DNA of 64,000 bases from RI-231 sp041394905 (GCA_041394905.1 JAWKHJ010000003.1:372001-436000); one strand, 5' to 3'. Shown: positions 48,531-58,012, numbered from the stretch's first letter. The notes: generated by a model not told the origin, from the sequence alone. Numbers and translations: made by a program.

Positions 48531-49511
48531 GTGCGATCTCGATTTCTCATACTTCTCATCACTTCGATTGTTTGTGGTGCGGCGCAGGCCGCGAATCTCT
48601 TTCCCCTCAACCCCGGTTCGGTTTGGGAGTACCGCGCGGAAGGCGTCCAGGAACCCTTGGTCATGCGGGTTTCGAGCAATCAGCTCTATCTGATGGACGG
48701 CCGCGTCTACAGCCATCTGACGGGCTATGTCGACCAACCTCTCTGGGTGCGTCTCGACGATGCCGGCGATCTGGTGTATCTGGACGAGGAGAGCAGCCAG
48801 GACAACTTGCTGACGAACCTCCACGTGCAGGACAAGTTTTGGTTCGCCGCGCAGTTTCGTCCTTGCGAACAGGAGGGACAGGCGCATTCCGACCGCGTTG
48901 CCTACAGCGGGCCAACGGGGTCTTTTCCTGAGACGCTGGCGGTGCGCTACCGCAGCTTCTCGTGCGCGGACGCAGGCGTGGAAGCCGAGCTGTTCGCTGC
49001 GAATGTCGGCATGGTCAGCCGCACGGTTTCGACCATTGCAGGTCCGGTTGTCTACAACCTCGTCTATGCGGATACGGGTTCACTTCAACTCGCGCCCCGC
49101 ACCGCCGCGACGTTGCGTCTAGCGCTCGACCAAGACGGCGAACGCTCGGTGACAGCGAGGCTTCGCTTGTCGGGCGATCCCGACGCGGCGCCGCTGTTGG
49201 AGTTCTCGTCCAGCCAAGAGTTCGACATGGCCCTGCGGGACGAAAACGGCGCGGTCGTGTGGAAGTGGTCAAACGGTCAATTCTTCACAGAGGCGCTGCA
49301 TCAACGCCAGGCGGCAAACCTGGCCTATGAAGCGAACATTCCGCTGGAGATCGGCGGCAAGCGACTGCCGGGCGGAACCTATACGGTGGAGGCTTGGCTC
49401 ACGACCACCTCAGTGGAGCGGGCCCCGCGCGTGAGCGCCACGTTCCGGCTCAACCCGGCCTCGGAGTCTCCGAAGGCCATCCAACCGTTGCGATCTCGCA
49501 CTAAGAGATAA
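48531..49511 (+). CDS. Secreted protein with C-terminal BsuPI-like domain
   Basis: About 326 aa from GTG 48531, preceded by the ribosome site AGGAGGG (48515-48521); the open frame upstream is not used. Signal peptide RSRFLILLITSIVCGAAQA. The middle part (FPLNPGSVWEYRA onward) is a beta-rich domain with a CxxxC-type pair (RPCEQ and SFSCAD). The C-terminal ~110 residues match the BsuPI fold (LEFSSSQEFDMALRDENG, VVWKWSNGQFFTEAL, LPGGTYTVEAWL), named for an intracellular proteinase inhibitor. Inhibitor activity here is not shown. About 100 bases after the sulfatase. Confidence 0.7.
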   Translation: MRSRFLILLITSIVCGAAQAANLFPLNPGSVWEYRAEGVQEPLVMRVSSNQLYLMDGRVYSHLTGYVDQPLWVRLDDAGDLVYLDEESSQDNLLTNLHVQDKFWFAAQFRPCEQEGQAHSDRVAYSGPTGSFPETLAVRYRSFSCADAGVEAELFAANVGMVSRTVSTIAGPVVYNLVYADTGSLQLAPRTAATLRLALDQDGERSVTARLRLSGDPDAAPLLEFSSSQEFDMALRDENGAVVWKWSNGQFFTEALHQRQAANLAYEANIPLEIGGKRLPGGTYTVEAWLTTTSVERAPRVSATFRLNPASESPKAIQPLRSRTKR

Positions 49512-49527
49512 AGCAACCGCCACAACG

Positions 49528-50868
49528 TCATCCGCGCGGAATCGTTTCCAGAAAGCGCACGGGCTGGCCGAGCCCTGGCGAGGCCAGTTCGCCGTCGCGG
49601 ACAGCGAGACCGCCGCGGATGACGGTGTGGATGGGGCGGCCCGTGACTTCCACGCCGTCGTAAGGCGTCCAGCCGGAGCGGCTGGCGATCCACTTGTCAG
49701 TAATCGTCCACTTCTTGGCAAGGTCGACGATGGCGAAGTCGGCGTCGAAACCGGCGCCGATTCTTCCCTTCCCCGCGATGTTGTAGATGCGCGCGGGCCC
49801 GGCGCTGGTCAGGTCGACCAAGCGCTGCAGGCTGAGGCGGCCGGCGGCGACGTGGTCGAGCATGACGGGCAGCAAAGTCTGCACGCCGGTCATGCCGGAC
49901 GGCGATTGCGGATAGGGACGTCCTTTTTCTTCGAGCGTGTGGGGGGCATGGTCCGAGCCGAGGACGTCGACGATGCCTTGCTCGATGCCGCGCCACAGGC
50001 CCTCGCGGTGGTGGGCGTCACGGACGGGCGGGTTCATCTGGACGCGGCTGCCGAGGCGCTCGTAGTCTTCGGGGCCGGCGAAGGTCAAGTGCTGCGGCGT
50101 CACCTCGACCGTGGCAATGGTCTTGTGACCCGCAAGGAACTCGATCTCGTCCGCCGTGGTGATGTGGAGGACGTGGACGCGGCGGCCGACCTTGGTGGCG
50201 ATCTCAATCAGGCGGCGCGTGTTGCGGATGGCGGCCTCGACGTCACGCCATTCCGGATGCATCTTGACATGGGCCCCGTTCTCGACGAGCGACCAGCGCT
50301 CGCGCATACGCGCCTCGTCTTCGCTATGGACTGGGACGCGGCGGAAGCCGTGGCGGAGCACGCTCTCGACCGCGGAAGACTCGGCGACGAGCAGGTTTCC
50401 GGTGGAGCTGCCCATGAACAGCTTGACGCCGGCGCAGCCGGGCAACATCTCGAGCTCGGCGAGCTCGGTGGCGTTCTCTTCCGTTGCTCCGACGAAGTAG
50501 GCGTAATCGCACCAGGCGCGCCCTTCCGAGCGTTTGAGCTTGTCTGCCAGCGCCTCGCGCGTCGTGGTGGGCGGTTTGGTATTGGGCATCTCGAAGATGC
50601 CGGTGACGCCGCCGAGCACGGCGCCGCGCGTGCCCGTCTCAATGTCTTCCTTGTGCTCCAGGCCGGGCTCGCGGAAGTGGACCTGCGTGTCGATGACGCC
50701 CGGCAGCACCGTGAGGCCGTGTGCATCGATACGGTCCGCCGCATCGGCCCCGGAAAGAGAACCCAACTCGGCGACACGGCCCTTGCGGACTCCGATGTCT
50801 GTTTGCACGAGACCGCCGGGCGTATAGACGGCGCCATTGAGGATCAGCAGGTCAAAGCGTTGGGACAT
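49528..50868 (-). CDS. pyrC: Dihydroorotase (or closely related cyclic amidohydrolase)
   Basis: 446 aa amidohydrolase. The metal motif reads DTQVHFREPG; the form with Gln before VHFREPG is known from Bacteroidetes-type dihydroorotases. The carboxylated-lysine site is in CAGVKLFMGSSTG, later ligands are HSEDE and HVLHITTADE, and the catalytic Asp is in LGSDHAPHT. Converts carbamoyl-aspartate to dihydroorotate in pyrimidine synthesis, or an allantoin/hydantoin analogue; no other pyr gene is near, so the substrate is not certain. ATG 50868. Followed 12 bases upstream by an ABC ATPase on the same strand. Confidence 0.85.
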   Translation of the reverse strand: MSQRFDLLILNGAVYTPGGLVQTDIGVRKGRVAELGSLSGADAADRIDAHGLTVLPGVIDTQVHFREPGLEHKEDIETGTRGAVLGGVTGIFEMPNTKPPTTTREALADKLKRSEGRAWCDYAYFVGATEENATELAELEMLPGCAGVKLFMGSSTGNLLVAESSAVESVLRHGFRRVPVHSEDEARMRERWSLVENGAHVKMHPEWRDVEAAIRNTRRLIEIATKVGRRVHVLHITTADEIEFLAGHKTIATVEVTPQHLTFAGPEDYERLGSRVQMNPPVRDAHHREGLWRGIEQGIVDVLGSDHAPHTLEEKGRPYPQSPSGMTGVQTLLPVMLDHVAAGRLSLQRLVDLTSAGPARIYNIAGKGRIGAGFDADFAIVDLAKKWTITDKWIASRSGWTPYDGVEVTGRPIHTVIRGGLAVRDGELASPGLGQPVRFLETIPRG

Positions 50869-50880
50869 GATCGATTCCGT

Positions 50881-51834
50881 CTAGGTTTGGGATGCCGGCA
50901 GCTCTTCACCTTCGCCAAAACGGCGTCCGGTGGCGTGGATGAAGACGTCTTCGAGTGAAGGACGCGCAACGGTGACCGAGTCGACGGAGTCGGGCAGCGC
51001 GCGCAGAAGTTGGGCGACCGCTTCGGGGCCGCGTTCCTGCTCGAAACGCACTGTGCCGTTGATGACTTGTGCTTCGATTTGGAACTTCTCGCGGAGCTTG
51101 CGCTCGAGCGTCGTTGAGTCGGAGGAAGTCAACGTAATGACATCGCCTCCGATGCGGCTCTTGAGCTCGTCGGGCGTGCCGGAGGCGACGAGGGAACCTT
51201 GGTCGAGGATCGCCAAGCGGTCGCACTTATCAGCCTCTTCAAGCAGGTGGGTGGTAAGCAACACCGTCACGCCTTGCTCCTCGCGCAGCCGGCGCAGGTA
51301 GTTCCAGAAGTCGAGCCGCACGGCCGGATCGACGCCGGTGGAAGGCTCGTCGAGCAGCAGCAATTGCGGACGGTGCAGCAGACACTTGGCCAGTTCGACT
51401 CGCCGGCGCAGGCCGCCGGAAAGCGATTCGACGATGTCGGCGCGGCGATCGTAGACGCCCGTGGTGCGCATGGCGCGCTCGATGCGTTCCTTGAGATCCG
51501 CGCCGCCGAGACCATAGAGGCGACCCTGGCAGTCGAGGTTCTCTTCGACGCTAAGGCGGCGATCGAGCGACTGGTTCTGGAAGACCACGCCAATGCGGCG
51601 GCGCGCTTCGATGGGGCTCTTCGCCACGTCGCTGCCGAAGATGAGCGCGCGGCCTTCTGCAGGCTCGAGCAGCGTGGAAAGGATGCGAAACAGCGTGGTC
51701 TTGCCTCCGCCGTTTGGACCAAGCAGGCCGAAGATCTCTCCGCGGCCGACCTCGAAGCTGATGCCGGCGAGCGCGGTGCGGTCGCCGTAACGGAAGACGA
51801 GATTTTCGACTTGAACTGCGGGTGAGGCGGTCAT
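50881..51834 (-). CDS. ABC transporter ATP-binding protein (DrrA-like)
   Basis: 317 aa. Walker A GPNGGGKT has Gly where Ala is usual (GPNGAGKT). Q-loop VVFQNQSLD, signature LSGGLRRRVELAK, Walker B LLLLDEPSTGVD and H-loop LLTTHLLEEADKC are standard. The C-terminal extension (EVITL-like strand, then VARPSLEDVFIHATGRRF) marks the DrrA/NatA group of export ATPases. Its start overlaps the end of the upstream hypothetical gene by 4 bases. No permease lies beside it; the closest is the unit at 54172-58342. Could serve an orphan permease. Confidence 0.92.
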   Translation of the reverse strand: MTASPAVQVENLVFRYGDRTALAGISFEVGRGEIFGLLGPNGGGKTTLFRILSTLLEPAEGRALIFGSDVAKSPIEARRRIGVVFQNQSLDRRLSVEENLDCQGRLYGLGGADLKERIERAMRTTGVYDRRADIVESLSGGLRRRVELAKCLLHRPQLLLLDEPSTGVDPAVRLDFWNYLRRLREEQGVTVLLTTHLLEEADKCDRLAILDQGSLVASGTPDELKSRIGGDVITLTSSDSTTLERKLREKFQIEAQVINGTVRFEQERGPEAVAQLLRALPDSVDSVTVARPSLEDVFIHATGRRFGEGEELPASQT

Positions 51835-52973
51835 GCGGCGGCCCCTTCGGCGAGCGCGGCGGCGTAGGCGATCAGGTCGCCACGTCCCTTGGCGAGCTCA
51901 GCCAGACGCGCGGGCTTTTCGGCCAGCAGGCAAAGCTCGTAAAGAGTGGGACAAGAGAGGCGTTGCGGGTCGAGGTCGGCCAGGCGCTCGCGCGCAACTT
52001 CGACGGCCTCGTCATAGCGGCCCAGCCGGACGAGCAGACGCACGAGCGCTTGCGCGGGCGGGTCGCCGTAAGGGTCCTGCTCAGGCTCGATCTTGGCGCG
52101 GAAGTGCTCGACGGCGGCGTCCGAGTCTTCGCCCAGCATGGCGCGCAGCCAGACGCCGCAATCCTCGTAGACATTCTCGAACGGCGGCTCGCCCCGGAAC
52201 TGGTACATCTCGCCGAGGCGCTTGCCGTACTCGGTCAAGTCGAGCGCCATGCGCAAGGTCTGCTCGTTCTCGAGGTTCACGCTCATCTGCACGATGGAGG
52301 AGACGTGAGACGTATCGAGATAGTAGGCGTTGCCTTCGAAGAGCCAGTCGCGGCCTTCGATCAGCTCGGCGATGCTGTCGGTCTGGGGTTCGGAGCCCTC
52401 GACGCTCTCGACGGCGCGTTTGAGGTTGGCGAGCAGGTCGGCGTAAAGAGTGCGGGTGAGCAGCAATGCGCTCTCTTCCCGGCCCTCGGGCGACGGGAAG
52501 TGATTGAAGTTGGTGATGGCGCGGCACGTGCCGTAGTGCTCGAGGATGAGCTCGAAGCCACGTTTCGGGTCAACGCCTTCGTGGAAGGCGATCTCGACGA
52601 GGCCGTCCACTTCCTCTGGAGAGGGCTTGGCCTGCGCGATTGCTTGTCGGACCGGCGCGGGGTCGCCCACGGCGCGAAAGTAGGGCCAGGCGCGGTAGAT
52701 CTGGCCGTCGCGCAGGAACAATTCGCCGGTCTCGCGCGCGGCGGCGATCTGCGCCTGCTCGTACTTTGCGCGCTGCTCGGGGTCGAGGTCCTCGGGAGGC
52801 CCATTGAGAATGGCGGGCAAGCCGGCGGCGACACGGGCTGCCATCAGCCGCGTCTCGAAGAGGGCCGGATAGTTCTTCTCGGCGAGCCACCGCTCCGCCA
52901 ATCGTGCGAATCCTCGTTCCGCGCCGCCCTCTCGAAACGCCTGTGCGAGGGCGCCAAACGCCGCGTCATCCAT
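51831..52973 (-). CDS. Hypothetical helical-repeat protein
   Basis: 380 aa, cytosolic, almost entirely helical, with repeating Ala/Leu/Glu helices similar to TPR-type hairpins (ALVRLLVRLGRYDEAVEVARERL near the C-terminus is a good single TPR). Conserved-looking polar segments are EHYGTCRAITNFNHF and LFEGNAYYLDTSHVSSIVQ. No enzyme motif seen. ATG 52973; the stop overlaps the ABC ATPase start as ATGA, so the two are probably translated together, which suggests an accessory role for the transporter (inference). Confidence 0.7.
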   Translation of the reverse strand: MDDAAFGALAQAFREGGAERGFARLAERWLAEKNYPALFETRLMAARVAAGLPAILNGPPEDLDPEQRAKYEQAQIAAARETGELFLRDGQIYRAWPYFRAVGDPAPVRQAIAQAKPSPEEVDGLVEIAFHEGVDPKRGFELILEHYGTCRAITNFNHFPSPEGREESALLLTRTLYADLLANLKRAVESVEGSEPQTDSIAELIEGRDWLFEGNAYYLDTSHVSSIVQMSVNLENEQTLRMALDLTEYGKRLGEMYQFRGEPPFENVYEDCGVWLRAMLGEDSDAAVEHFRAKIEPEQDPYGDPPAQALVRLLVRLGRYDEAVEVARERLADLDPQRLSCPTLYELCLLAEKPARLAELAKGRGDLIAYAAALAEGAAA

Positions 52974-53167
52974 ATCTCTCTGATGGTAGCGGACCGGAGA
53001 CCGTGAAACGGCTGCGGACGGCGTTCGGGGGTTTTCGCGGATAAGCCCTTAAGGTGAACGATGTAGGCGCCGATTGTTTTCTCGCCTAATCCCTGTTTAC
53101 GCCGCAAGTGCGGCCTGGAAGACGGCGAGATGCTGCTTATAATGGCAAGCGAATCGGGTACAAAACC

Positions 53168-53671
53168 ATGACCGCTATTCTTTGGGTCGTCCTCCCTGTC
53201 TTTGTTTCCGTCGGCTCAGCGCTGATTGCGGTGTACATCATGCAGTACCGCATGGAGGCGACGTTGGCGCGTGAGCGCCAGAGCCTTTCGGAGGCTCGCG
53301 CGTCTCTGGACGCGCAGAAGGATACCTTGGACGAGTTGCATCGGCTGCGCGCCGAGGAGACCAAGCGCAAGTCGCTCGACGAGTTCTTGGCCGACATTCG
53401 GACTGAGACGCGCCGCTTTACTCGCGAGCAAAAGATGTTGTTCGCCACGCGGAAGTGCTTGGTGGTGCAAGAGCGGATCTACTTCCGCAACATCCCTCTG
53501 TGCAACTGGGTGGAGCACGAAGTTCCGGTGGAAGAAGGCGCGGATCTGGAGAACTTGGCCAAGACGCTGTCGGTCTTCGCGCCGGACATGCTGGGCTTGC
53601 CCCCGACGGCTGAGCAGCAACGGAACGGACGTCCGGTTTCTAACGGCGGTCCGAAGCTAATGCGCGCCTAG
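53168..53671 (+). CDS. Membrane-anchored coiled-coil protein, unknown function
   Basis: 167 aa from ATG 53168. One N-terminal transmembrane helix (residues 3-25), a coiled coil (~33-75, RASLDAQKDTLDELHRLRAE), then a globular part with RKCLVVQERIYFRNIPLC and a disordered tail. A TATAAT at 53138-53143 lies 24 bases upstream as a possible -10, but no ribosome site is clear. The PRC-barrel gene follows after 79 bases. No family recognised; domain order resembles small membrane-tethered scaffold proteins. Confidence 0.7.
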   Translation: MTAILWVVLPVFVSVGSALIAVYIMQYRMEATLARERQSLSEARASLDAQKDTLDELHRLRAEETKRKSLDEFLADIRTETRRFTREQKMLFATRKCLVVQERIYFRNIPLCNWVEHEVPVEEGADLENLAKTLSVFAPDMLGLPPTAEQQRNGRPVSNGGPKLMRA

Positions 53672-53750
53672 CTCGTAACGCAAAGGGTTCTTGGTTTATC
53701 CAACTCGGAGCCGAACGAAAAGTTCGGTCTTTGGGAGGACTTAAAAAACC

Positions 53751-54104
53751 ATGAACCCTGTGACACTCTCTGCTACCACCATCAACGGCGACAAGGTCGT
53801 CAACCCCAAAGGCGAAGACCTGGGCAAGATTGAGGATTTGATGGTCGACCTCGGCTCCGGCCGAGTTTCTTACGCCGTGCTTTCTTTCGGCGGATTTTTG
53901 GGGATCGGCGACAAGCTGTTTGCGCTTCCCTGGCCCTCGCTCCAGCTCGACTCAGACAACCAACGATTCATTCTCGACATCTCGAAAGAGCGCCTGGAAA
54001 AGGCGCCGGGTTTCGACAAGGACCATTGGCCGAACATGGCCGATCGGACTTGGGGCGCGGAAGTACACGAGTATTACGGCCACAAACCCTACTGGGCAAC
54101 GTAG
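53751..54104 (+). CDS. PRC-barrel domain protein
   Basis: 117 aa. A PRC-barrel occupies the first ~80 residues: INGDKVVNPKGEDLGKIEDL, VDLGSGRVSYAVLSFGG and KLFALPWPSL are its successive strands. The tail HWPNMADRTWGAEVHEYYG is typical of the stress-associated PRC-barrel group. ATG 53751 follows GGGAGGA (53731-53737). Such proteins bind RNA or protein partners; some respond to desiccation. A hairpin follows at 54132-54162. Confidence 0.9.
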   Translation: MNPVTLSATTINGDKVVNPKGEDLGKIEDLMVDLGSGRVSYAVLSFGGFLGIGDKLFALPWPSLQLDSDNQRFILDISKERLEKAPGFDKDHWPNMADRTWGAEVHEYYGHKPYWAT

Positions 54105-54131
54105 AGGCCGTTCCGAAGTCGGGAGGGGATT

Positions 54132-54162
54132 GCCCGGGCTCGGGGAGGGGTCCGGGCTTTCT
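54132..54162. terminator. Candidate bidirectional terminator
   Basis: GCCCGG (54132-54137) pairs with CCGGGC (54152-54157) across a 14-base G-rich loop, then TTTCT on the plus strand. It sits between the PRC-barrel stop (54104) and the convergent permease stop (54172), where a terminator for both is expected. The U-run is short, so efficiency is doubtful. Confidence 0.45.
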
Positions 54163-54171
54163 CGTGCGCAG

Positions 54172-55857
54172 TTAGCCGTCGAGGCTGAGGCGCTGGATCT
54201 GATCCGGACGCTCGAAAAACTCCGGTCCTCCAAGCTCTCTTAGGCTTCGCTCATTCCACAGCAGCCACAAGACCCCAGCGAGCGCCGCCCAGGCGGAGGC
54301 TTGCCACAATCGCCATGGGCTTTCGAGCGCCCAAAGCTCGAGTGAAGCGAGAGACGCAGCAAAGGCCAACATCGCAATGGCGCAGATCGTCCACACGATG
54401 ATCGCGTGGGCGCGAGGCGCGACGAAGTTGCAGGTGAACGGGATCTTCCGGACGCCCGCCTGAGCTGCTTCGAGCACGAACCACGCCACGATGAGCATGG
54501 CGACGGCGTGAGGAGCGGCAACGGCCGTTCCCCAAAGCTGCTGCATGGCGAGCGTCGTCAGGACGGCGAGAGGAACGAACGCGATGGCCCAGGCGGCCTT
54601 CCGGGCGCCGGCCAGGTAACGCTGTAGACGGGATGGGACAGTATGAAACCGGAAGGCCCAGTTCGCGGGCAGCTCGGCCGGAAGCTCAAAGGCGGTGCGC
54701 AGACCGACGGCGCACAGGAACAGCAGTGCGAAAGGCCCTTCGAGAGGCGCACGAGCAGGCGCTTGCGGATCCGCATCCCAAGCGCGGATGAAGACGAAGG
54801 CGACCCCGATGCCGACGAACGTGCCGAGCTTGAGTCGGTGCAAAGGGCTTCGCAGCAATGTTCGCAACGTGAAAAAGAAGACAGCGCGTTGGGAGGAATC
54901 GGCAAGGCCGAGGCGGTCCCAGCGCGGAATGGGGCGCGATTGCGGGAGCCGTGGACGGGTCGGAGTCTCAAGCGCGAGCGCGCCGAAGCGGCGATAGCTC
55001 AGCGCATAGCCGGCCGCAGTCAAGGCCGCGGTTGCGGCAAGGGCAATCAGGGCAATCCGCGCCATAGGCGCGAATGTAGACGAGCCGCGAGTCAGCCATT
55101 CGCCCAGGGCGGCAAACCACATAGGCGGCAACCAGCGTGCGATTGGGACGCTGACGGCCTCGAGCGTGGTGGACGTGCCGTCGAACGCCACGCCTCGGAG
55201 AACAAACAACAAGATAAGCGCGCCGCACAGGGCCGCGGCAACCATGAGTTGCGCCCATTGTGAGACATGGCGAAAAAGCGTCGGAGGCAGCGCGAGCAAG
55301 AGCACGGCTTGTGCGCCCGCGACGGCAAGGAAAGCAAATAGGGCCGACGAGGCGACCGCAACGAAGTTGGCGAGGGCGAACCAGGCCCCCTCGAAGAAGC
55401 TCGCGCGCCAGGGCACAACGCCCAGCGGATAGAAGAAAAGCGCCGCGACATTGAGGATGGCAAAGAACAACCAAAGGTAGCGACCCAGCGCGCGCCCTTG
55501 CGCTCGAAACAACTCGCCGGCAGTGACGGGCTGCGGTCCGAGGATGGTCATGTCGCGCCGGTCGGGCAACAGCGACTCCCACTGCAGGGCGGCCAGCAAC
55601 GCGATCACCGTCATGGAGAACGCGATCCACACGAAGCGATCACCGAGTGCGTGCCACTGACGAACCGACTCCGGAGCGCGGGCCAGCACCACGTAGTACT
55701 TGGGGATCCAGTAGAGGGTCAGCAGCCCAGGAAAGGCGAGGATAGCCATCAAGTTGGCGGCCGTGAGCTGCGGGTCGTCGTGCGAGGAGATGAGGTCGTT
55801 ATAGAAGAAGCGCTCGTAGAAGAGGTTCTCGAGCGCGGAGGCGCGACGGTCGGTCAT
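54172..55857 (-). CDS. Large ABC-2-like membrane permease
   Basis: 561 aa with about twelve hydrophobic segments. N-terminal cytosolic part ENLFYERFFYNDLISSHDD; long hydrophobic runs near 40-60, 80-100, 130-150, 165-210 and 215-235, and again between 385 and 530. Two clusters of six helices separated by a cytosolic PRLPQSRPIPRWDRLGL loop. No named family recognised, but its stop-start overlap (ATGA) with the ATPase gene 55854-56624 makes it the membrane partner of that ATPase. Intact. Confidence 0.75.
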   Translation of the reverse strand: MTDRRASALENLFYERFFYNDLISSHDDPQLTAANLMAILAFPGLLTLYWIPKYYVVLARAPESVRQWHALGDRFVWIAFSMTVIALLAALQWESLLPDRRDMTILGPQPVTAGELFRAQGRALGRYLWLFFAILNVAALFFYPLGVVPWRASFFEGAWFALANFVAVASSALFAFLAVAGAQAVLLLALPPTLFRHVSQWAQLMVAAALCGALILLFVLRGVAFDGTSTTLEAVSVPIARWLPPMWFAALGEWLTRGSSTFAPMARIALIALAATAALTAAGYALSYRRFGALALETPTRPRLPQSRPIPRWDRLGLADSSQRAVFFFTLRTLLRSPLHRLKLGTFVGIGVAFVFIRAWDADPQAPARAPLEGPFALLFLCAVGLRTAFELPAELPANWAFRFHTVPSRLQRYLAGARKAAWAIAFVPLAVLTTLAMQQLWGTAVAAPHAVAMLIVAWFVLEAAQAGVRKIPFTCNFVAPRAHAIIVWTICAIAMLAFAASLASLELWALESPWRLWQASAWAALAGVLWLLWNERSLRELGGPEFFERPDQIQRLSLDG

Positions 55858-56624
55858 GCCCGCGCCTCGATCGTGGCGACGATCGCGGATGCGATGCTCG
55901 CGGTGTCTTCGCTGACGGCGAGCTGCTTGAACACGTCCTCGAGTGAGGGCTTCTGCATCAAGGACCGCAGGTTGGCAACGGAGTCGTGCGCCACGGCAAC
56001 GCCTTTGCGCAAGATGACGACGCGCGTGCAGATCTTCTCGACGGTTTCGAGCGCGTGCGAGCTGTAGAGCACGGTCTTGCCGGCGAGGGTCAGAGCCTTG
56101 ACGAGATCGCGAAAGACCAGGGCGGAGGTGACGTCCAGGCCGGAGAGCGGTTCGTCGAAGATGAGCAGTGGCGGATCGTCCAGCAGGGCTGCGGCGATCA
56201 GAATCTTCTGGCGCATGCCTTTGGAGTAGGCGGAGATGCGGGCGTATCCATCAGCTCCGAGGCCGAACAGGTCGAGCAAGCGGCGGATCTTGCGGTCAAG
56301 CTCCGCCGCGGGAATCTCGCGCAGACAGCCGATCAGCTCGAGGTATTCGCGGCCGCTGAGGTAGGTGTAGAGGTTGGGCGTCTCCGGCACGTAGCCGATG
56401 CGGCGTTTGTAGGCGGACAGGTCGTTTCGGATCGGTTTGTCTTCGAAAAGGATCTGCCCGGAGGTGGGGTCGAGCAGACCGGTCAGCATGTTGACCGTGG
56501 TCGACTTGCCGGAGCCGTTCGGCCCGAGCAGCCCGAGCGCCTCGCCCGGACGCACCGTAAAGCTCAAGTCCCGCAGGGCGTAGAGCACGCCGTAGCGCTT
56601 GGAGAGATTGCGGACTTCAAGCAT
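55854..56624 (-). CDS. ABC transporter ATP-binding protein
   Basis: 256 aa from ATG 56624; the frame remains open upstream but that part is antisense-like. Walker A LGPNGSGKSTT, Q-loop IGYVPETPNLY, signature in the unusual form AYSKGMRQKILIA (SKGMRQ instead of SGGQ), Walker B LLIFDEPLSGLD and H-loop SSHALE. The SKGMRQ signature is typical of CcmA/YtrB/BcrA-like ABC-2 ATPases. Pairs with the permease 54172-55857. Overlaps the ADOP-like gene by 8 bases, so all four genes from PadR onward form one transcript. Confidence 0.93.
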   Translation of the reverse strand: MLEVRNLSKRYGVLYALRDLSFTVRPGEALGLLGPNGSGKSTTVNMLTGLLDPTSGQILFEDKPIRNDLSAYKRRIGYVPETPNLYTYLSGREYLELIGCLREIPAAELDRKIRRLLDLFGLGADGYARISAYSKGMRQKILIAAALLDDPPLLIFDEPLSGLDVTSALVFRDLVKALTLAGKTVLYSSHALETVEKICTRVVILRKGVAVAHDSVANLRSLMQKPSLEDVFKQLAVSEDTASIASAIVATIEARA

Positions 56625-58008
56625 TGGCGGAACCTCTGTCGGCGAGCAGTTGCGCCCACAGGCCACCGGTCGCGGTCCAGCGGGGCTGGCGAATGCCTTC
56701 GGACGTGGGCTCGGGAACATAGAGCGTTCCGTGCCCCCAGGCGCAGATGTATTCGGTGGCAGGCAGGTTGAACAGGATGCTGCCGAAGACGCCTTGAGCG
56801 AGCGGCATTGACAGGCGTCGAAGACAAACATGGCAGCGCAGCCGCTGATCGACGAGCGAGTGCCAAGCGAGGCTGACCGCGATGAGTGCGTAAGCGAACG
56901 CGGCGACAAAAGCCAGTACGCCGCCAAGCATGCTGGCGGGCGAAAGCCACGACGTCTCTTGCACGGCGGCCCAAAGAACGCCTGCGATGGCCATGGGAGG
57001 AATCGCCTTGACGAACAAGACGGCGAAGTTCCGCGTAAGGATCCAGAGGGAAACGTTCGACAGGCCGACGGCCCGGACGAGCGAGATCGCTTGAAGCAGG
57101 CCAAGCGCCGCGAGCAAGATGAGCGCGCCAGCAGCTACGCCGAGGGCGCCGCGCAACGGAACACGCGAGGCCTTGGCGAGCGGAATCCAGCGCGGGTCAT
57201 GCGCAGGAAAGCGCGACCACGCTTCCGGCCGCAGAACGCCGTCGTGCAAACGAACGAGCGCAGTCGCCTGAGGCCGCGCGCCGGCTACGTCCGGCCGGTG
57301 GAGCCAGAAACGATCCTGGCGATTGAGGAACCAGAAGGCGGGCGAGGCTACGCCGACTATGGTTGCTGGCCGTCCGCCGACGTGCACCGTGCGCCCGACG
57401 ATACCGGGATCGCCGGCGAAGGCGTTCCGCCACAGGGCATCGCTAAGAACCAGTTCGTGGCGCGAATCGCCCGAGAAGCTCGAGCCAAGCGCAAGGCTCA
57501 CGCCTTGTAAGCGGAAGAAGTTCGACGAGACCAGCTCGCCCGCAACGCGGACGCCTTCGCCGCCGGGCCATCCGATCGAGGCGAAAGCTCGGCGGAACGA
57601 CGCAACGTCATCGGGAGCCTCGCGGGCGATATCCGACGCTTGCGTAAAGCGCCGCTGCGATACATGGAACTGCTCGGCGTGCTGCGTGGGCAATGGCCGA
57701 AAGTGGTGCGGCAGCAGCAGGAGCGCCAGCAGCACGGGAACTCCGACCGCAACAGCGGCAAGCGCCGCGCGACCTGGCCTGAGGCGCGGGGCAGTGTCGG
57801 GCGTATCGTCCCAAACCGCCATGCATGCCTCGGCGGCGGCGCGGCGGTCGCCAAGGCCCGCCGACGCTTCGATGCGGGCCTCCGACAGCGGGAGCCCACG
57901 GTCGAGCGCGGCGTCGAGGGCCTCCTGATAGTGAAAGGCGAGCTCATCTTCAATCCGGCGGCGCAGCTCGCGACGTTCGCTCCAGCGGCGGAAGGCTTCG
58001 CGCAGCAT
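56617..58008 (-). CDS. ADOP-derived membrane protein with zinc-ribbon tail
   Basis: 463 aa. The N-terminus REAFRRWSERRELRRRIEDELAF, cut here at 20 as a motif (RREL..RIEDELAFHYQEAL), is the permease-prefix segment of ADOP proteins. A helix (~80-100) and a MacB-type periplasmic domain follow (FRRAFASIGWPGG, GSSFSGDSRHELVLSDALWR, GRPATIVGV). Three to four helices then lead to a C-terminal half-zinc-ribbon CHVCLRRL near 395. It is shorter than an ADOP permease and lacks its second half. Function is unknown; possibly a sensor or truncated permease of the ABC unit. Confidence 0.7.
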   Translation of the reverse strand: MLREAFRRWSERRELRRRIEDELAFHYQEALDAALDRGLPLSEARIEASAGLGDRRAAAEACMAVWDDTPDTAPRLRPGRAALAAVAVGVPVLLALLLLPHHFRPLPTQHAEQFHVSQRRFTQASDIAREAPDDVASFRRAFASIGWPGGEGVRVAGELVSSNFFRLQGVSLALGSSFSGDSRHELVLSDALWRNAFAGDPGIVGRTVHVGGRPATIVGVASPAFWFLNRQDRFWLHRPDVAGARPQATALVRLHDGVLRPEAWSRFPAHDPRWIPLAKASRVPLRGALGVAAGALILLAALGLLQAISLVRAVGLSNVSLWILTRNFAVLFVKAIPPMAIAGVLWAAVQETSWLSPASMLGGVLAFVAAFAYALIAVSLAWHSLVDQRLRCHVCLRRLSMPLAQGVFGSILFNLPATEYICAWGHGTLYVPEPTSEGIRQPRWTATGGLWAQLLADRGSANA

Positions 58009-58012
58009 CGCG

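Noticed and set aside
53138..53143. TATAAT as a firm promoter for the coiled-coil protein
   Set aside because: The hexamer is perfect but no matching -35 was found at a suitable distance, so it is mentioned only with the gene.
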